Shown one piece after another: positions 6,463-9,016 of a stretch of DNA of 9,016 nucleotides. Every line of letters starts with the position of its first letter. Within the stretch, counting starts at the first letter, position 1. The notes below the pieces were generated by a model that had not been told where the DNA came from, ran no database searches, and worked only from the letters and a program-made list of their open reading frames with translations. The stretch is from an uncultured Bacteroidota bacterium (lineage in GTDB: Bacteria > Bacteroidota > Bacteroidia > Flavobacteriales > Flavobacteriaceae). Where the stretch lies: the NCBI GenBank assembly GCA_903920835.1, contig CAIXNQ010000008.1, positions 1-9,016 of the forward strand, given 5' to 3'. A program made the position numbers and the translations under genes.

Positions 6463-6681
6463 GAATGATTCCGGCAGCAGCCTGAGTGATTCCGACAGCA
6501 GCCTGAATGATTCCGGCAGTAGCCTGAAAGATTCCGGCAGTAGCCTGAATGATTCCGGCAGTAGCCTGAATGATTCCGGCAGTAGCCTGAGTGATTCCGG
6601 CAGCAGCCTGAGTGATTCAGGCAGTAGCCTGAGTGATTCCGGCAGTAGCCTGAATGATTCAGGCAGTAGCCTGAGTGATTA
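6463..6681. repeat. 21-bp tandem repeat array, ten full units plus a partial one
   Basis: Ten head-to-tail 21-bp units run from 6463 to 6672, followed by a decaying eleventh (6673 to about 6681). Each unit is GA[A/G]T followed by GATTCCGGCAGTAGCCT. Variation is limited to unit positions 3 (A/G), 4 (T/A once), 10 (C/A, units 8 and 10), 12 (G/A once) and 16 (T/C). The array is much more GC-rich than its AT-rich flanks. Within and across units, ATTCMGGC, AGTA and GCCTGART form an imperfect inverted repeat, so RNA from either strand could fold into serial hairpins. It lies immediately 3' of yigZ and about 245 bp 5' of the radical SAM gene on the minus strand. There are no spacers, so it is not CRISPR. 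Function unknown; a terminator-like or attenuating effect is possible. Confidence 0.92.
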
Positions 6682-6688
6682 CAGACTG

Positions 6689-7297
6689 CTAAATCGTGTT
6701 TACCGAAACTTCATATAAACTAGAGAAAAAATCCTTAACAAGAGGGGAATTGCTTTTTCTAGTCTTGATTTCAATTTCGCAATGTTCGTCAAGATTTTGA
6801 GCAACTATTTGAAGTTTTTTTTCTTTAATGACTCGCATAACTTTATTTATGTGTTGATAATCAAACTTGAGTATGAAATTAACATCAATTGTTTTTTCAA
6901 TAATAGTTGCTGCCTCAATTGCCAAAGCTGCCGCGGTTTTATAGGCAGTAATCAGTCCGCCAACACCCAGTTTTGTGCCACCAAAAAAACGAACTACGAC
7001 AATTAAAATATTGGTGAGCGAGAAAGATTGAATTTGTCCGTAGATTGGAATACCAGCACTGTTGCTCGGTTCGCCATCGTCGTTGGTCCTAAATTGATAT
7101 GGGTCGGTGCCAATTTGATAGGCATAACAAAAATGAACGGCGTTGAAGTGTTTTTTACGAAGTCCGTCGATGTGGATTTTAACTTCGCTCTCTGAAATAA
7201 CGGGAAAGGCATAAGCAAAAAATTTGCTGTTCTTCTCTTTGAAAAGTATTTCGTCAGAGGGAACAGCAATGGTTTGAAAAGTGTCTTTTGGTGTCAA
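6689..7297 (-). CDS. YigZ/IMPACT family protein (UPF0029)
   Basis: Conserved YigZ family protein with an N-terminal Impact domain and a C-terminal ferredoxin-like domain. Its function is not settled; eukaryotic IMPACT modulates GCN2, and bacterial members are suspected to act around translation. With the start chosen here it has 202 aa, close to the family norm. Motifs, counted from that start, are ILFKEKNSKFFAYAFPV (17-33), HFCYAYQIG (55-63), NDDGEPSNSAG (72-82) and RFFGGTKLGVGGL (103-115). I chose TTG (complement of 7295-7297) because family members begin four residues before the conserved D-T-[FY]-x-T-I, as here. The TTG also follows the upstream HAD stop by 4 bp. An in-frame ATG at 7342 would give 217 aa and a 41-bp overlap; one at 7417 is improbable. 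Last gene of the ribD run; the repeat array begins 8 bp past its stop. Confidence 0.9.
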   Translation of the reverse strand: MTPKDTFQTIAVPSDEILFKEKNSKFFAYAFPVISESEVKIHIDGLRKKHFNAVHFCYAYQIGTDPYQFRTNDDGEPSNSAGIPIYGQIQSFSLTNILIVVVRFFGGTKLGVGGLITAYKTAAALAIEAATIIEKTIDVNFILKFDYQHINKVMRVIKEKKLQIVAQNLDEHCEIEIKTRKSNSPLVKDFFSSLYEVSVNTI

Positions 7298-7301
7298 AAA
7301 A

Positions 7302-7904
7302 CTAAAGTATTTTTTTCTGAAATAAGTCCACCACGTCTTCATTTCCGACTTGGAGGTTCCAAATTTGAATACCAAGAGCGGCAGCTGCGTCGGTATTCTC
7401 TTTTTTATCGTCCACAAAAAGCGTTCGTTGCGGATGAAGCTCGTGTCTTTTAATCAGTTCTCTAAAAATTGCAGGATCGGGTTTGCGCATTCCCATTTCG
7501 TAGGAATAATATACTTTATCGAAACATTGATAAAAATCACGAGAGAAAGATTCGCCCACTTTGTCTTCAAAATGATTGATATGAATGCAATCAGTATTGG
7601 TCAAAAGAAACAATTTATACTTGCCTTTTAGCATTTGTAGAAACTCCAACCGATATAACGGAAACTCGCCTATGACTGAATTCCATGCGGATTTAATATT
7701 ATTTTCATCAGCATCAGGAATATATTTCTTGAAACCGTTAATAAAATCTTTTTCAGAAATTAATCCTTTTTCAAATTGAAAATTAAGATTGATGAGGTCT
7801 TCATTTGGTTCCGGAAGACCCAATTTTGTGAATTGCTCCACAGTTTCTTGTTTGTTTAGGTTGATAAAAACATCTCCAAAGTCAAAAATAATTGTATTAA
7901 TCAT
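7302..7904 (-). CDS. HAD-superfamily hydrolase, subfamily IA (YihX-like phosphatase)
   Basis: Probable cytoplasmic small-molecule phosphatase, 200 aa, haloacid dehalogenase fold with a helical cap (about 15-90). Motif I is IIFDFGDVF (5-13), giving nucleophile Asp8; the residue two positions on is Gly10 rather than Asp, the same DxG arrangement as in the YihX group. Motif II is LLTNTD (100-105), motif III has Lys141 in GMRKPDPAIF, and motif IV is LFVDDKKENTDAA (162-174) with Asp165/Asp166 for Mg2+. The ATG lies inside the end of ribD (8-bp overlap), so translation is probably coupled. The pairing with ribD raises the possibility that it is the elusive phosphatase acting on 5-amino-6-ribitylamino-uracil phosphate in riboflavin synthesis, a step served by HAD enzymes in other bacteria. 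That is inference from position only; sugar phosphates are equally plausible substrates. Confidence 0.9.
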   Translation of the reverse strand: MINTIIFDFGDVFINLNKQETVEQFTKLGLPEPNEDLINLNFQFEKGLISEKDFINGFKKYIPDADENNIKSAWNSVIGEFPLYRLEFLQMLKGKYKLFLLTNTDCIHINHFEDKVGESFSRDFYQCFDKVYYSYEMGMRKPDPAIFRELIKRHELHPQRTLFVDDKKENTDAAAALGIQIWNLQVGNEDVVDLFQKKIL

Positions 7905-8904
7905 GGTTATTATAAATTAATAGTTCATCATCAAGAATGTTGGTTCTATGAAACGGTTTGTTGCTAATTAAAGGAGCGCTTAAACCTTCTTTAAAAACAG
8001 CAGTGCCGATAAAAACACGTGCTTCGTCCCATAAATTGGCATCAATAAAACGCTGAATAGTGGTTTTTCCACCTTCAATAATTATAGATTGAATATCATT
8101 CTGAAATAAGAAATCGGCAATTTTATTGGTCCAAATTTCATTATTGTCATTAAATGGTTCAGAAAAAACCAGTGTTTTTGATTGATTATCAAATATAGCA
8201 AAATCTTTTGATATTGAATTATTTTTGTCTAAAACTACACGAATTGGATTATTTCCTGCCCAATCACGAGTTGTTAAGGAAGGATTATCATCAACAACGG
8301 TTTGAAAACCAACAAGTATAGCCTGTTCTTCGCTTCTCCATTGATGCACTAATTGACGTGAATATTCATTAGATATCCACACGGGTTGATTTATATCTTT
8401 TGATTTTGGTGCAATAAAGCCATCCTTCGTTTGAGCCCATTTCAAGATAATATAAGGACGTTTTTTTTGTTGAAAAGTAAAAAATCGCTTGTTCAATTCG
8501 TGACATTCGGTTTCTAAAAAACCAATTTTGACATTAATATTATTTTCAAGGAGCTTTTTTATTCCGTTTCCAGCTACTTTTGCATGAGGATCGAGCGTTC
8601 CGATAACAACATTCGGAATTTTTTTAGCAATGATTAAGTCTGCACAAGGGGGCGTTTTTCCAAAATGAGAACAGGGTTCAAGACTGACATAAATCGTTGA
8701 AAAAGGGAGCAAAGATGGGTCTTTAACAGCGTTAATTGCATTGACTTCGGCATGAGGACCACCTGATTTTTGATGCCATCCTTCGCCAATAATGCGGTCA
8801 TTATAAACAATTACACTGCCCACTAGCGGATTTGGATAGGTTGTTCCAAAACCATTTTGAGCCAGTTGAAGGCATCTTTTAATGTATTTTTCTTCTATTT
8901 TCAC
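7897..8904 (-). CDS. ribD: Bifunctional riboflavin biosynthesis deaminase/reductase RibD
   Basis: Catalyses two steps of riboflavin synthesis: zinc-dependent deamination of the diaminohydroxyphosphoribosylamino-pyrimidine, then NADPH reduction of the ribose side chain. Counted from the GTG start, the deaminase domain (about 1-140) has TYPNPLVGSVIV (22-33), HAE (51-53) and PCSHFGKTPPC (77-87), giving zinc ligands His51, Cys78 and Cys87 and proton shuttle Glu53. The reductase domain (about 150-335) shows LKWAQTKDGFIA (154-165), ILVGFQTVVDDNPSLTTR (196-213) and IIIEGGKTT (274-282). I prefer GTG (complement of 8902-8904; 335 aa) because VKIEEKYIKRCLQLA matches the family N-terminus. The ATG at 8955 adds 17 residues (MKFQLCYSQNKFSYFCR) that look like translated upstream DNA. 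There is no other Met codon in frame. It overlaps the HAD gene by 8 bp. No FMN riboswitch is visible in the 112 bp upstream. Confidence 0.95.
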   Translation of the reverse strand: MKIEEKYIKRCLQLAQNGFGTTYPNPLVGSVIVYNDRIIGEGWHQKSGGPHAEVNAINAVKDPSLLPFSTIYVSLEPCSHFGKTPPCADLIIAKKIPNVVIGTLDPHAKVAGNGIKKLLENNINVKIGFLETECHELNKRFFTFQQKKRPYIILKWAQTKDGFIAPKSKDINQPVWISNEYSRQLVHQWRSEEQAILVGFQTVVDDNPSLTTRDWAGNNPIRVVLDKNNSISKDFAIFDNQSKTLVFSEPFNDNNEIWTNKIADFLFQNDIQSIIIEGGKTTIQRFIDANLWDEARVFIGTAVFKEGLSAPLISNKPFHRTNILDDELLIYNNHD

Positions 8905-8908
8905 ACGG

Positions 8909-8942
8909 CAAAAATAACTAAATTTGTTTTGTGAATAACAAA
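8909..8942 (-). promoter_or_regulatory. Candidate promoter for the ribD-HAD-yigZ run
   Basis: On the minus strand, TTTG (8942-8939) and TATTTTTG (8916-8909) match the Bacteroidetes -33 and -7 elements with a 22-bp spacer, within the range reported for Flavobacterium but at its long end. The -7 box ends 4 bp before the proposed GTG start, so the transcript would be leaderless or nearly so and would exclude the ATG at 8955. A TTATTCACA sequence (8938-8930), a perfect match to the DnaA-box consensus TTATNCACA, lies in the spacer; one isolated copy may be chance. Confidence 0.4.
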
Positions 8943-9016
8943 GTTGAAATTTCAAACAAATTGATTTTATGAAGTCATTAATTTAAAATTTAAAACAATA
9001 AATAAAATAGAAAATG

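Noticed and set aside
6294..6485. Small hydrophobic protein (63 aa, plus strand) over the degenerate repeats
   Set aside because: It ends at the first clean repeat unit, has no recognisable family and is explained by repeat periodicity; kept as an observation, not a gene.
6463..6681. CRISPR array
   Set aside because: The 21-bp units are directly contiguous with no spacers, are shorter than typical repeats, and no cas gene is present.
6395..6717. Plus-strand Ser/Asp/Gly-rich repeat frame (N/S-D-S-G-S-S-L)
   Set aside because: Open through the array but has no start codon in frame, and the upstream part reads as unrelated Cys/Lys/Ser residues.
7298..7417. Longer YigZ start at 7417
   Set aside because: It would overlap the HAD gene by 116 bp, and the extra residues are an out-of-frame reading of the HAD C-terminus.
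8905..8955. N-terminal extension of RibD from the ATG at 8955
   Set aside because: The 17 extra residues do not resemble RibD, and the candidate promoter lies inside this stretch.
8905..9016. FMN riboswitch upstream of ribD
   Set aside because: The region is AT-rich with no conserved FMN-element segments or stable stems, and the probable leader is too short.

Overview
The window looks like a chromosomal segment from a member of the Flavobacteriaceae, most likely Flavobacterium or a close relative. The DNA is AT-rich with A-rich, Shine-Dalgarno-poor gene starts. The primary sigma factor is the short Bacteroidetes type (287 aa). The DnaA sequence and its neighbours (YbgC-type thioesterase, dnaA, low-molecular-weight phosphatase, RsmI-like methyltransferase) match what I remember of that family. 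No transposase, phage, CRISPR, rRNA or tRNA gene is visible. This is mostly a housekeeping region.

Layout. Minus strand, 23-1399: rpoD and a hotdog thioesterase. A divergent, T-tract-rich intergenic region (1400-1594) separates them from a plus-strand run of dnaA, phosphatase and methyltransferase (1595-4018) whose genes abut or overlap. Tail to tail with that run lies a large minus-strand radical SAM gene (4031-6217). Next come 471 bp without a convincing gene (6218-6688), holding a candidate promoter and a 21-bp tandem repeat array. The window ends with a tightly coupled minus-strand run, in transcription order ribD, a HAD hydrolase and a YigZ/IMPACT protein (8904 down to 6689).

The main anomaly is dnaA. 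It is broken: about 60 codons, including most of the Walker A (P-loop) segment, are missing and the frame shifts at the same point. The junction reads as Lys-Asn-Pro-Phe in the upstream frame and Lys-Thr-His-Leu in the downstream frame, which suggests a deletion between short direct repeats. The rest of the gene is undecayed, so the event is very recent or is an assembly, amplification or mixed-population artefact. dnaA is normally essential.

The second point of interest is the repeat array. Ten near-identical 21-bp units are preceded, in the same phase, by four strongly degenerate units. Because 21 bp is seven codons, several frames show heptad periodicity, but none has a convincing start codon. 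Three minus-strand genes (radical SAM, yigZ, ribD) appear to use non-ATG starts; two of them have a Bacteroidetes-type TATTTTTG -7 element directly upstream. I see no clear evidence of a novel defence or mobile system.
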